64,000 bases of DNA, taken from Chionis minor. Taxonomy: Eukaryota > Chordata > Aves > Charadriiformes > Chionididae. The stretch is taken from NCBI GenBank assembly GCA_013398295.1, contig VZSF01009110.1:588435-652434 (forward strand), in the 5' to 3' direction. Each line of letters starts with the position of its first letter. Position 1 is the stretch's first letter. This document shows positions 38,201 through 52,800 of the stretch, piece after piece. Under the pieces are notes generated by a model that saw nothing but the letters and a program-made list of their open reading frames with translations, had not been told where the DNA came from and ran no database searches. A program made the translations under genes and the position numbers.

Positions 38201-41200
38201 CTGAGATGGAGTGGAGATAACGCCTGTGTGAAACTGGAACTCCATTCTGTTTTGCAAACATGATTTCTTTGTGAAGCTCCAATTTCAACCACAGGTTTTA
38301 TTCTGGAATTAGAGCTTCACACTGTATTGCACCTTCCATTGGGGACCAGACACCATTTGGTAGCAAGATCTTTATACCTAACTTAATTACAGTATCTGAA
38401 AAACTGACAAGGTTTAAACATGACTAATGATTCTGATTATCTCTCAACTGCTGACCTATCCAACAATCTCCCTGCAGAGAACCTTGCATGGTGATCACAA
38501 TTGATGATGTTTACATGTCTGACATTAGAAATAACTATTGTAGCGAATGACGCTTGTATATGTGCAGTACTTTAAAATTGAGGTAAAAACTGAAAATAAA
38601 ATAACTATGTTCAATTTAATCTGAACTTCAGGGGCAATTTCTGTGAAATTTCTCATTTTCACAGTAAGTGAAACATTTCATTCTTTCTTCAGATCTACAG
38701 GGATGCAAATCCTGTTTTCAGAGATGTCCTGTTCATGACAATATGTTTGTTGCATAACTTTACCAAACAAAGCCATACAAGAGGGAAAGCAAAACAATTT
38801 AAGTTGTACAACTTAACTTGTTTTCAAATTTGCATTTATTGCCAGCTGCTGTGACTGTCAGATGGAGTGTCAGGTACTTCAGAACACCACTTAAGCAAAC
38901 TTTCCTTGTTTTAAGAGACATAAAGTTTATTCCTCCAAGCTGGTTCTATTTAATCTAAGCAGAATTTGTCTCCAGTGAGTAATGGATGTTTTGAATTTCT
39001 TGTAATTAAAGTCAGTGTGTTTAAGCATATATTATACACTTAATTTATATTGAGACTCAAAGCTTCAGTTGCCTATAAAATGACAACACAAAATCTAAGT
39101 TTGAATAGCTGAATCATGATTCATTTCAATGTATTTTTAGTTCTGTTCCCCACAGACCTATCTTATACCTCTTGATTCTTGGCAGATTTGGCAGGGGTTT
39201 TTTTCTCATTCACGTATACATCATTTACACATATATAAAAATACATTTATATGAGTAGATATTGTGTCTATATACGTATTCTATATCTAAATTGAAAATC
39301 CATGTACACTATATAAAATATTTAGAAGAGCTTATAGATTTAGCAAAAACAGGGCCTTCACACTCTCTGTCCTTACTGCAGACTGTCACAGCCAGTGTTC
39401 TATGCAGATTTCTTCTCCGGAACAAAGCAGCTCTCCCATTATCATATGTTAAATAATGTCTACAAGGCAATTACACTGGAAGCTGGCCACACACCTTAGT
39501 ATCAGGGATGGTCTTCTATTATTGACCACTCTTCAAATATTCACCAGTGAAGATACTTAGGTGACAACGAATAATTCAAATGCAAATAGTTTTCACTCAT
39601 TGCTGTTAAAGGTATACTCCTTGCATGCCAAAGATGTACACCATCCTTAAGCTAACTTCACGTACATACAAGAAAATTCAAAGAACAATATCTATACAGC
39701 AAATGACTCAAAGATTTAAACCCCCAAAGGTTGCTGGATGTTTGCCAAAACTTCAGCATGGTATCTTTAATTGCTTCTTATGAACCAGCTAATTTGTTAT
39801 GAAGAGTGACTTGTGTGCCTACACATAAGTCACTGGTGCTATTTTAGGTAGTCTACTGAGACATCCTCATGACAAGGGCAGCTATAACACAATGTTCAAG
39901 AGAACTGTGCCTTTCTGAAACTGTAGCTTATAAGACCAGTCAGGGTAACGAGGACATCTAAAATGCCACTAGACAGGTATGTTTAAGCAACTGAATCTGT
40001 AAAGCCTGTAAAATTTACAGTTTTTGGAAATTAAAGGTTGTACAGAAAGACTTTTTTTAATTCATCACTCGACTTTCAATGTTTTATTATAGAAGACTTT
40101 GAGCTCAAAAATTTCAAATATGAATTACATTATTTTTTTCAGCACTGAATATACAACAACAGAAAGTGCTCATAGCAGGAAACACTTTCTTTCAACCTCT
40201 AAAGAAGTAGCCACTAAGAGAAGAAGGAAAAAACATCCTCAGCAACATATGCTAATCTCTTGCCCTTGTCCTGGCAACAAGTCAGCATCTAACAGTTAAA
40301 TACAGCAGAACAGGACTGAGCAGTTAAAAGATGAAACTTGCCAATAATTTCTTAAACTCTAGTGAAAGACAACTTTGGGCCAAAGAGTAGATGTCTAAAA
40401 TATCTTGGTATGTTCAAAATGATCTTCACATGTCTGTGTATGAAGGGATAGTGTGCAGAGATCTGTAAATATTTCTAAAAGACTCTTCAAAATCTGTTAT
40501 GTACATCAAAGGATACACAGGAACAGAACACAATGGCCTATGCAGAGGCTTTTACGGACTGACTTTCGCACTAGTACAAAGATGTACAGAACATACAGGA
40601 GCACAGGGGAAGTGAGGGCAGGTGGGGGAGAACAGAAACATAATTTCCTAAAACATTCCCTAAAAATAAACAGAAAAGAAGGGGGTTATAGGATGAGTTA
40701 CACTATACTGCACTATAGTAGCTGATGAACTGTCAATGCAGTTATTTCTACTGTAAATGGTTAGTTCTGTCCATGGAGAATTTTTAAGTCTTCACACTAA
40801 ATAACAAGTCTCAAATTATGAAATGGCCTGGCTTTTCTTTTTCACCATCATCATAGAAATTCATCTTAGCCACAGAGAAATGAAAGGTACAGATGTTGCC
40901 CTGTGCTTTAAGGTTGGCAACATTGGAGGCTTTCCCTTTACCTGTAACCTTTCAATTGTAGCACTGAAGTCTGCTTTTGACTTTGTAGTCTTTCACTGAC
41001 GTACCCCAAGGCTCCTGTGGCAATACTTTTACCATGTACTCCCAAATGCTCTTGTCTGCAAGGCCCTGTGTCATCAAATTGCAAGACTTTGTTATGTCTC
41101 TGATGTTGGGTTTCTCGTGGGAACAGATGATGACTGATGTTTAAGTCACCCTTTCTCCTCCTGCCGCTCTGACGTCTCACTTTGTATCTTCTGGTTTATG

Positions 41201-41538
41201 ACTTTAGGTCAGGAATATGCAGAGCTTAGAAGATAACATTCGTAGATAATTATTATTTAAATAGCCCAGAAACAACATCCAGAAATACACAGGCAGTTAA
41301 GTGAGTGCAACATCTGCACCCAATCAGTGTGCTGCAGTCAGCACCATCAGCGCTAACGTGTAAGAGAAACCAGCAGGGAGACCAAGTTGGTCCTGCTTTG
41401 ACTGTATAGTCACTGTGGGAAGTGCTCAGGGGAACATCTGTGGCACTGCAGAAAATGATGGGAAGAGGAGTCTTGCCCGGAGATATCTCCTCCTTTCTGG
41501 CTGGCCACTGATGTAGCTTTCTCTTCCCTTTCTTTGTC

Positions 41539-41552
41539 TTTTTTTTTTTTTN
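41539..41552. repeat. Poly(T) run ending in an undetermined base
   Basis: Thirteen T bases are followed by N at 41552. This mirrors the other N of the window, which also abuts a homopolymer, and points to a base-calling limit, not a scaffold gap. Confidence 0.8.
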
Positions 41553-44500
41553 GAAAGTTATCTTTTCATTAAGAGTACATAAACCATCACTATGGACCTT
41601 CAAGCAACACACAGAATAATCCAGATTTTAAGAAGCCTTTTACAAAAAACAATAGACACGTATGCAACATTCCTGATATATCTGCTATTTTTGCCCATGT
41701 TTGGGTAATCTCAAGTGTGAATGATTGAAAGAAGATTAAGGATGCTACTAATTATTACAGTCAAACAGTTTAAGTTTATATGGCCCAGCCAGAAGGAAAG
41801 TAATTATGAAAAATTCAATATTAACTACACTTCTATATCCTCTGAAAAAAAAGGTGTATTTGAATCAACAGAGGGAAGCATTTAGGTTTAAAAGTCCTCA
41901 GGCATTTGTAATTACTTCAAAAATTGACCCAAATTTTCGGATTCTATGTAGTAGAGATCCCAAAAGAACATATCTGAAGCTGATCTAACAGAACCTCTTC
42001 AATCATCATCATAATTTCCCAGCAGAAGACAAGAATTAGGAATCTCTCAGTAATCTGTCAGGAATCTAAAGCTGACTTTACAGAGATACAGAAACTCAAC
42101 CAAAGAAACAACATCCTAACAGGTTTATCACATCTCTCAAATAACTCAAAATGTTCAAGATTTTTTAGATAAATAGTTTGAGGAAATATATAAGCGTAAA
42201 CAAACACATCAAAAGTACTTCCAACTATCTCAATCTGACAATGTAAAAACACGTCATTTAATTTTGTCTTCATATGGAAGGAAATGTAGCAGTTCACTAA
42301 TTCCCATAATTGCCTTCCATATGAAAAAATTTAGCCCTCTTCTATCCCATGTGAGAGAGCTCTTGAAGGAGACCAGCAAACCCTCCATATTAACCTCTGT
42401 CTCCTTGCAAAAAAACTAGAATTAACATCAGCTGAATAAAACTTAACAGGGATGAAAAATATTCTGGTACCTAAATATTCCTTATGTCATTCTTGCCCTT
42501 TTCTTTTCATAATTGGGCTCAAAGAGTTAATTGTGCTGAAATAAACATTAGCATAATGCCTGAGGATACAATTTTTTACCTGGCTATGGTGTGTTGGCAG
42601 CATACATGCTGAACCTAAACTGTACAATAACTCATTAGGAAATATGCAATAGCTGTGGCAAGATTTACTACAAATATGCTTGAAGTGTTTTTAAAAATTA
42701 ATATTATGCTGCTATGCTTGGCTTAATTAGCTTTCTTCTTCATTTACAAAGCATATCTGTCTGGTTTATGAACATAGTCTCTATTCCCCATTCTTGAAAA
42801 CCTGTTTAATTAAAGTTTTAACTACTGCATAAGCTTTAGAAACAGTAGAATGACTTTTATTATGAGAAATGTAAATCCTTCTTTTAAATATGATCGTACC
42901 TACATATACTACATTGGAAACATGACAAGACATGCTCCATAACACTCCTGAACAGACCCAAGATGCTGCTACTTTTAATTATACATGCCATCCATTTCCA
43001 CTATGTTGCATGTAAGCAATTTGGAGGGGGTTGCACAGAAAGTTGCACTAGCAGTGGAACTGTGATTAATTTAGCCAATCACCAAGTCAGTCCCCTGAAA
43101 TCCATTAAAGGTCACCTTTCTTTTTTAGGTACATACCTATTTCTAATCTGTTCATTGATTTCCGCATCCATTATTCTATTCTATCTCTTTTAGAGGTTCA
43201 TCACTTATTAGACTCCCACCTCTACTAGTAGGGCACTATGCTTTGGTTTTCAATTATAGCAAATCCTATCACAATCTTTTTCAGCATTTATCACTTGCTC
43301 CCATTCATGCTGTAATAAATGATTAAATAGTAATTTGTTTTTGCTATATATACAAAATTGAGACCTAGTGATTAGAAATGCTATCTGGGATATACCTGAA
43401 GTTCTAGAAATACATGACATACAGTTTATCATAATATATTTTTGGCTGCATATTAAAAAGCTTGTGGCATAATGGTCAGCAAGCAGAAATTATTTGTGCA
43501 ATCACTGCCAACAGACCACAATAAAGCAGAAAGTATTTTTGGCTCCCCTATGCACAGATGCTGGAGACCCCACTTAATGACTTGTTACCCATTATACCCA
43601 AAATACACTACAGTTTCATCACACAATTTACTTCACAGAAGCAGAATGTAAAAAATAGTCAGTTCTATAATAATGAAAAAAGATAATAGTCATTTTCCCC
43701 CCTATTCTCATTTGAATCTCATAACCACTGGGGTGATCAATTTCCAAACCTTATTAGTTCTGCTACTGTGAACTATTCAGGCCCTCATTTCAAGATCAGT
43801 TCACAGTGCAAAACTACACAGACAATCTTTCTGAATGGGCAATTTACAATTAATATTTCTGCCAACATATATTTGCAAGCTTTACATAATAGCAAACACA
43901 ATCATTTCAAAATTTTCAAATTAAAACATGGGCAGTTATTGCTTATGGTTGACAAGCAGTGCTATAAAATATGCACTGGCAGTAAAGAACTTTGTCAGGT
44001 TGCAAATTTAGTGAGGAAAAGAAGCAAACAAATAGGAAACTTTACACTATTTTTCTAAATTAAAAAAAAAAAAAAGCAGCATCACTTCATATTGTGTATA
44101 ATTCTGTACCCATTACTCCACTCAACAGAAAAATACAAAATGTATAAAATCAATTATAAATCTTTGAAGAGGTGACATTTTTTGTATTCTTTACATATGT
44201 TGTTATCCCAAAAAGTGTTTTCACCAGATTTGTATTTAGACTAAATTGGCCTATTTCCCTTAAATTAACAGAGCTAAGATGGCTCATACCAGCTGAGACT
44301 CTGATCCTATAAGAGTATGTTCAGATGAACACAAATGGCAGCGCCGGTGCATTTTAAGAAGTTACTGTGCTTCAGCTGGAGTTGGTAAGCAGACATGTGG
44401 TCCCTGTCAGTTCATTGCAATGCCAAGTACATGATGTTCATTTAAGCTGCCTTCAGCAGTTCCAAAAGAGAGCCCAGGTGAAAGCATTGAAATGATGAGC

Positions 44501-45394
44501 ATTTAGGAAGAACACTTTGGAGGCGAGCTAGGCTTTTTTTCATATACAGCATCAAAAGTAATGCAACTGCTGCTGTTCCCTTAGATGAGTGCAGATGGAA
44601 TGTCTTCATTAGACTGGAGTGGCATCGTGCATGTGGTCAGCTTAACTGAATCACATGAGGGAGCAGTTATCTCCAGCTATGGGGGATGGGAGAAAAAAGG
44701 GAAGAGTGCACGTGTGTATAGAAATAGAAGGAGAGCAGAGAAAAGCAATACCTTGAAAAACCACCAACTCGGTCACTTGGAGTTATCTGACCATTACTTG
44801 ATTGAAAGAAACAGGGAGTCTGCTTAATTCTTCATTCAAAAGAGACAAAGAAATTCAGGGGGGAAAAAAAAGTAAAAAAAAAAAAAAAAAGTCATCATTT
44901 GGGGCTCTGAAGACTCGATAATGATGCAGGTAATGAAACAACCCCATACTGAGTCTAGTTCACAAGATTGTTTTCTACTTATTATTGGTAGGTGGATACA
45001 ACTCTTTCACTATATCATTGGGTGAGTTCAGTACCCTAAATATATTCAAGCAAGATACAGAGAGGACACCTGCACTGCTCTAAAATGAAATGACCAGTAA
45101 GATGTATTTACATTATTCAGAGTAGACTCTTCTGTTTCAGCATGTTTTCCTTCAATATGCAAACATAATGATATCCCTGATCCTAATACTGCTCAAGGTA
45201 ATAAAAATTGTCCTTTCAATTTACAGGAGGAAAGTGCACAGAATTAGCAGGTTCTGAACCTTGTTTGCCTTCCAGTACATCTATAAAAATCCGCTGCTGA
45301 CAAATACATGAACTTATTGTTCATTTTTTGAGATAAGGAACCCAGGGAGTTCAGTTAATGGCTGTCCCACACACTTCTTAAATGAGCATAAGCC

Positions 45395-45490
45395 TACAAC
45401 ACCGTCTTTTATGCTGACTTCCTCTTCTATAAAATGGATTTAATACTATTTCCTTCTGCCTACGCCCATCTTTCCTGTCATACTGTGCTT
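45395..45490 (+). mobile_element. Possible MIR-like (CORE-SINE) fragment
   Basis: The string ttcctcttctataaaatgga followed by tttaatactatttccttctg resembles the MIR segment with cctcatctgtaaaatgggga and ataatactacctac. The match is short and by eye only. It could be chance in AT-rich sequence. Confidence 0.35.
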
Positions 45491-46142
45491 TTAATGCAAT
45501 ACATATAAATGAGCATCAGAGCTGACATGGAGCTCAACTTCTATCTAGAAACTACTTAAGCAGCCACCTAAATGTTGAGAAGATGAAGTCCTAAACTGCT
45601 CAGGACACAGACCATTTTTACTAGACACATCCAAAGTATTGATTTCAGTGTCAAATTTCAGACCAGCAATGACAATTGTATCCATAGCTTAGAAAGCAAA
45701 AAGGTTGTGAGAATTAAAATACATGGAAGCATTTTATTAACTATTGAGTTTTTTTAATGTTAGTGCACTTTATTCGCTTGCTGCTCACTTATTTTTACAA
45801 TTTTCATAAAGACAACCTATTGAGCTTCCCCTTGAGATGATTATATTTTACTCGTCTTTTCTAACCATCTGACATCTTGGCAGCAAATCAAGTTCCAGTG
45901 AAACAGAAATCGAATGTGTTTCTTTAAAGAAAAATGCCTCCAAAAGGCATTCTTTCTTAAATGAGATGACTATGTTGCATTTCTTTAAGGTTCTAACAAA
46001 GAAAACATTCCTGTAAATGTGGCGTAACACATTTGAAATTTAGTATCAGATTGTCCTGTTTTGAGGTAAAACAGAACCAATTTTCTTTTCAGTAATTTTA
46101 CTTTTCAGTTAAGCCTCTTCTCTCAAATTAATGGAACATTCA

Positions 46143-46650
46143 TAGAATCATAGGATAGTTCAGGCTGGAAGGGCCCTCGGCGGGTGTCTAGTCCAACCTC
46201 CTACTCAAACCAGGGTTAGCTACATGATCAAGTGAGATTGTTGAGGGCTTTATCCGGTCAGGCCTTGAACACCTCCAAGGATGGAAACCACAGCTTCTCT
46301 GGCAACTGCCCCACAGCCTGACCATCCTCATGGATAAAATCCTTCTTCCATCTGGTCTGAACCTCTCTAGTTTCAGCTTATGCCCACTGCACTACTCTGC
46401 CTGGTTCCGCCTTCTTGCTAACCTCCCCATAGGTACCAGGGGCTTGCTGTTAGGTGACCTCAATGCCTCCTCTTCTCCAGGCTGAACAAGTCCTGTTTCT
46501 CCAGTCCCACCTGACAGGGCAAGTGCTGCAACCCCGGACCACCCTGAGGGCTTGGCACCCTCTGCTGAACTTGTTGCAGATTATCGATGTCTTTTGTGCC
46601 CAAAACTGGACATAGAAGTCTATGTGCGGTCTATGACACAACAATATTTT
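46143..46650 (-). mobile_element. CR1 LINE 3' region
   Basis: The plus strand starts with the terminal repeat atagaatcataggatagttc and continues ggctggaagggccctcgg, tctagtccaacctcctactc, aacacctccaaggatgga, cttcttccatctggtctga and ctcttctccaggctgaaca. It ends around gtgcccaaaactggacatag. This is a CR1 3' UTR plus the reverse complement of the ORF2 C-terminus, in minus orientation. Frameshifts have removed coding capacity, but it is younger than the CR1/L3-type remnants elsewhere in the window. Confidence 0.94.
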
Positions 46651-46786
46651 CTTTTTTTCCTAAAACAGCATTTGTGTGTATCACAGCCCTGTTCATAACA
46701 TTTGTGTTTAAGACCTATGAAAAAGCCTCAACATCCTAGAAAATAATGTCATAAAAAATAAAGACCTGCTATGGGTAGTATTATCC

Positions 46787-46821
46787 ATTATTGTTGTTGT
46801 TGCTGTTGTTATTATTATTAT
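46787..46821. repeat. (TTG)n/(TTA)n trinucleotide repeat
   Basis: About eleven trinucleotide units: mostly ttg, with one gct-shifted interruption, then att units. It lies just beyond the CR1 at 46143-46650. Confidence 0.85.
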
Positions 46822-49773
46822 CCATTCTTGCATTGGTCTCTAGTCAGTGTGCAGCACACAGGAGCCAGTCAGGAGAAGTGAACCAATGACCATAACTGCG
46901 CTGGATATTCACACTGCAAAAGTTATGTGCTCTGAGGTGCTACTGTAAGCACAGTCCAGACAGGCCATGGTACTTCAACAGTACTTTTCCCAGTTCCTCT
47001 CCCAGATATCAGTTCTCCATCCTTGTAGTTTTTAATGATAAAGACATAAAGTGTTTGTCTGCCTCTTTTCTCTTAATTCGACAATATATACTAGTACAAG
47101 ATAGAATGGTACTTCACACAGCTACAGCTAATGCTGGCAATAAGTGCCTGCAGATACATTTCCTGCATGTACTGGCATATACCTCATGATAACCATGGGC
47201 TGCGTAAGTACAGGGGTTTACGGAAAGCCGTCAGAAATGTTACTCCAAGGTGCCTACAGAGCATTTTAAAAACTTCCCCACTGTTTATTACTCTGGCAGA
47301 TTAAAACAGTCTTTGAACACTACTGAGACTCGTTATGCACAGTGTTCACAGATATGCCATCTTAAAAGTGATGCTGCTTTTTGCATTTTAGAGTGCTGCT
47401 TCTCTAATTAAACCAAAACCAAAAAAAAAAAAAAGGGAAAAAGGAAGAAACAATAAAAACATCCTTTCTCCCTCCTGTAGATGCAGCTGTCATTTCTGTC
47501 TTGGTTCAGATGCACGCTAGTAGAGAGTAGTTAAGTGTACATTGCAATTGCAATTACATATTCAATTTTTAGTGCTCTTGGGCTTAATCTGAATAGTAAC
47601 TCTGTGAAAACTACTGTTGTTGATATGGTCTCTCTTTTATTGTCTGTTAGTCTTGTCCAAATCAAACCTCCTTACTTCAGAGGTAATAGGGTATGTTGTT
47701 TCTTTTTTCTACAAGCGAACACTGCAAATTCTGTACAATCTCAGAGAATTGTATTACATTGTCTTTTTTCCTTTAATATTAAGAGTTCCAGAGGTCACAT
47801 CAGGTCTACATTGCAACTCCATTGTTTTCAGTGAATTTTTGACAAATGAAACCAACTGAAATATCAGAGAAATGGTACTGATGAACTACATGACCTTTTA
47901 GCAATCTTACTGCTGCTATCTGTACCCCTAAGAAGAAAATATGTCTTTAAAATGTTATGGATATTAAAGGAATGAAGACCTTACTGCATGGAGCGATGAG
48001 TAAATAGTATGAACACTAACACTTTCCAATGTGGAAAAAAATGTAAAAAATTAGCCTGGAAAAATGTGTCTTTTCATTTTTTGCATTTTCATACTTTTTG
48101 TCCTTATGAAAAATTATTTTACCTTGTATTTTCTGAAAACAAAAGATAGCACATTTGTACATTTTTTTTTCTGAAATTCAGCTTTCTATTCTTATTCTTT
48201 GTTTCTTCATGAAGCTTCCTCAAATGTTAGGGAACCAAAATCTAATGCAAAGCAAAAACATTTCTCTGTATTTTATAATGAGCATACAGCTTATAACGAA
48301 GGTCAGCTCTGCAGACCTTCATTACCGGGCCTAAAGATCTACAGAACCTGAGAATTTCATTATGATACAGAAAATCTTAATCTCAGATTTGTCACATTGT
48401 TTTTATAGCTTATAGACACTGTACCAATACACATTCCCATCATTTGCATTTACAGAAATGGAGTCCAGTCATGCAAGGACTCTACATATGGAAACAGAAT
48501 CAAAATCAATGGAAACTCTATTTAGGAGACTTGCAAGGATTACGATCAATGCTGAAGAGTCATGACAAAGCAGTATAGCTCAAACCTAACAAAAGCTTTC
48601 TTTTGCTTAAAAAAATCCCATCCGTACCTAAAAAAGCTAGTGCAAAATATACTGCTTAAATTGTATGAGATATGTATTTGATATGCATTCTGTGCACATG
48701 GCCTCAAAAATATTTTGGAAGATGAAGAATATTTCATGTAAAGGGGTAGTTTGACTGCCACTACATCCTTTAGATATATGAAGTACAGAGAGAGAACAAT
48801 ATGAAGATGGCAATTAGTTAGTCAAAAGGAAAGATGTTCCAAAATTTGTAATCTCTGAGGACAGTGCTGTGTCTCTGGAGAGTACAATCAGTTCTCACTT
48901 CTGTCAATCCCACTAGCGCTCTTGTCAATGTGGATCTCCACACTCACGGATCTATATTCACAATCCAATGACAAAGGACTTTGAGGAAGAAGGGAATAGG
49001 ATACAGCCAGAAACATGTCCTAGGTATCACAATTGACTGTGATTCCTAGTCTTTCGATGTCTTTTACTGATACTTCATTCTTCTATTCTAACTTTGAGCC
49101 ATTGCAAGCAGTATCTTCACCATATCACCATAACAGTTACCAGAGGTCTTTGTGTGTATGTTGGGGGTTGGCAGTGGTGGTGGAGAGGGAGCAAGACTCT
49201 TACTACAGCACTAGTGAACATAACATTATTTCTGCACGATTAAATGGCAAAGGTCTTTAAGCAATTCCTACCAGCCAGTTGCCCTGAAGATGTTACATAT
49301 AGAGACATTCTTGTGCCAAAACACTGTCAAAGTCTGAGTTTTTCTGAAGGATATTCTGCTTCCTACAGGCAGGCAGTAATTTTGTGGTATAATCTATCAC
49401 AAGTTACTGTCAAGTAGTAGAGTCTCTGCATGAAGACAGCTGCTTTGTTGGACAACTATCTTTGCTCCTCAGTGAAAACAAACAGCAGCCACAACTACCT
49501 GATGAAATTGAGCAAGTTCAGTGAAAAAAACAGTAAGAAAACTTGTTGATTGCCTTTTTCATACTGAATGGATACTGGATGCCACATACCCTCCAACAAC
49601 AAAAAAAAACCCTAAACCAAAAACAACCAAACACCTGCACGGAGTAATGAACAGCTTGTTTGAAGCTGAAATGGTTCTCCAACCAGTGGATAGAATTACC
49701 AGATTCTGATTACATTTTAAAGCACTGTGGGATCTTTGACTGGAAGAAATAGAACAACCTGCAGGAACTTGAC

Positions 49774-49845
49774 AACATGTCATGTTAATTACATGTCATA
49801 TTACATGTCATGTCATATTACTTGTCATACAACATGTCATATTAA
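49774..49845. repeat. Short tandem array of an acatgtcata(tt) unit
   Basis: Five imperfect copies of a 12-17 bp unit based on acatgtcatatt, with variants acatgtcatgtt and acttgtcatac. The core acatgt is palindromic. This is a minisatellite-like local expansion. Confidence 0.85.
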
Positions 49846-52800
49846 TTCTCCACTCCTTTTTCAAACCCCTTTGTATCTCTGCTCTTCCTAACATTCTGTG
49901 GCAATAGTTTCTGCAATTTAATGATGGACCTTGCAGTAAAAGCTGAAAAGTTACCGAAGCTTGGTTCAGACCTAAAGCTTAACAATATTATGATCTATGT
50001 CTGCATCGTCATGCTTTGAGAAACAAGGAGTACTTCTTTATTCACATCTTCAAAGCAGTTTTGCAAGTTGCAACACTTAAATGCAACATCATTTTGCTGA
50101 ACCAGTCGATCTTCAGAACTCTGACTGCTAAATAGCCTAAAAATATCCCTGGACAAAACTTTTAAAAATTACTTTTCCTAGTAAATAATTCTTAAATCAG
50201 GTACAGTATTAAGAAGCAAACAATTATATGAAAGAAATAGAATTGGCACACCAAGCTCCTGCAGATCTTTGCAACTGTGACAGACAGAAGGAAAACAAAT
50301 CAGTTCAGCAAGTTAGTGAACAGACTTAATTTTAAATGTTACTAGTTTAATCCCAATTTTGGTTTACTTTGCATAAACTTTCATTTATTTGTGTTACTGA
50401 AAACATACCATAACTCATCTGTGATAGATTACTATAGATTTTTGAATTTCCACTTGTGCATTTAAGATAAATGAGTTTTAATAAGTTTAATTTCAAGTTA
50501 TTCAAAGTGTTTTATAATACCAACATTAATTTTTAACAAATTAGATTATATTGACTTTAACAGAAGGCCTCCTTTGGAGGAATTATAATTTAAATAGTCT
50601 TCAGGAGGCATTGTAATGATTTCCTACTTAAAGTTAATTCTCCTGTGAATCCATGGAAGACAAAACAAAACCTGATCTATGGGAGCTACATTCTGCAATA
50701 TTGTCTATATACCAGCTGACCTACAGATTCATTCTCAAGGGCTGAATGGTGATTTTCTGTCTATTTTTTAAATCCTTTTGAGGAGGAAGTTCTACTGGCT
50801 TATCCGAATTCAATTATGTTATAGGTTTGTGGAATGTACTACGTGCTTCTGGGGATTTACAAGACTACCAAAGTCACTTCACCTAGACTACCAACTAGGC
50901 TGGAAACAAAAACAGAAAGTTGAAATGCCAAATTTTTATTCAGTGAGTTTGAAGCATTTTTCAATCCCTCAAAGCAAATTTTAAAAGATAAAGTACTGTG
51001 TAGTCCATAATGTCTGACTACCCGAAAAATACAAAATAAAAGGTTGAAATGGACCCATTATACATCTTTCACCCACATTCCTTTTCAAAAACTAGAAGTC
51101 AGTCATTATTATTTTCAAAATGTCACAATTTTTGTCTTAATGTTTAGAAACAAACAACTGAAAACCAGGATTTTTCTGCTATGTAGTCATAACACTTGAA
51201 TTCAAGTCAAAATATAAGGAACCTTTCCTATAGTACTAATGGATCTATTTGACTTTTCATGACTTTCAGTAATTAATAAATAGTAAAATGCTAAGTTATT
51301 TTAATTGATAACATGAGAAAACTCAGCATTCTTGTGATGAATTATCCCTAATCATGCACCAACTAGATGATAAAATCATAGAACACTTCCAGGGATGGGG
51401 ATCAAATAAAGATAATTCATTCTTCTATTAAAGCATATCTACAGACTCACAGATCATATTGTCTATCACCTATCTCATGGAGCATTAAATGAAAATACCT
51501 TTCAACTCACAATTATTTGCAAACCTTTCTTCACAATGGAAACTGGAAGACTCACTATTGAAAGTGTGATTCATTAATTCTGTCACATGACATCAAGCAA
51601 AATTTGCAGAGCAACAGATAGACTTTGTACATTGCACTGACCTTCCAGATAAAACGTCCAACACAACACAACTCTCTGTATAACCACCACCTCTTCGCAA
51701 AACCACTGCACCCACAAACAGCCCCATAAGTGCTAGAACCCCACCTTATCTAACCGATGATTCCCATTTTTCTTTACCCTGGAACTGAACGAACTGCTCT
51801 GCAGTGAGACTGGATGTTTTTTCAGCAAGAAGGAATTCTGAAGGATCAATGGAGCAGCAAAAGGCTTAAAGAATGGGGGGTTTAGCATACAGGCATATAT
51901 ACTCCACTTCAAAGATGATATTAGGAAGGATGATGTTCAAATGTCCCTTTAAGAACTGTATATATTAGTTTTGCATGATGTTTCACCCATAACAAAAAAG
52001 AGTCAGAACAATAGGGAGGAGCCCCACACTTTCAAATACGTTTTTCTACAAGATATATATTACTTTCCATTGCATTCAGACCATCATTGTATGCTGATCA
52101 GGAATAATTCAATATATAGAAATATGCAGACATAAAATCTTAAGATATTGAAAACAATTCTTTTTGGTTTGTAATAAAGACTGTCTTCAGACATCACATA
52201 GGAGTCAAAATCTTCTATTTGTGTTTTCTATGCATGCTTTCAGTTACCAATTGTCTGTTTCAGACACAAATATCCTAGTCACATACCTGCTTGAAGTATC
52301 GCTACAAAAATAATACATATTTTAGAAAAAATCTTGCCAGCTTTGCTGTTTTATCTTATTATCAAAGCTTCTGCTGTACCCTAGTGCTATGAAAAGTGGC
52401 AAGGATTACTTGTATGTCCTACGCATACACAATTAAAGGACAATAATATCTAATCAAAACTTAACAAGTTATAATAGTCCAATAATTTATTCTTTAGCCA
52501 CAAACTAGTTTTTACAGTTAAAACAAAAGGCTCTGGGACAATTTTCATGTATTCATCTGAATTACTAAGATTAATATTTCTATCAATAAATTAATCTAAC
52601 CTGTTTTACTAAAGAAAAATGAGGATCATTGTACGGTCTTCTGTACCCATGAGTGATTCACTAACCTAAAGGCTCATTAGTATTCTGCACGCACTCTCAC
52701 AGCTATTATGCCCCACACCTTTGTCCATTTGCCCAAGAACACCCACAGAAGTTAATGAAAAGTTCAGAGTCTTAAGGCATTTGAATGTACAGCATAATTA

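Larger units (their letters stand above)
35201..46142. other. Long gene-free intron stretch
   Basis: No CR1 or exon is recognisable in this 11 kb except the possible MIR-like fragment listed separately. There are A runs at 37593-37609, 44059-44073 and 44874-44890, and a T run with an N at 41539-41552. A minus-strand frame at 40811-41140 with one stop may be a decayed pseudogene (see findings). Sections 37680-37870 and 42500-42800 look low in repeats and rich in transcription-factor-like cores. Confidence 0.5.

Noticed and set aside
51373..51402. aaaatcatagaacacttcca as a minus-strand CR1 start
   Set aside because: Similarity is limited to the first dozen bases; the following sequence does not fit CR1.
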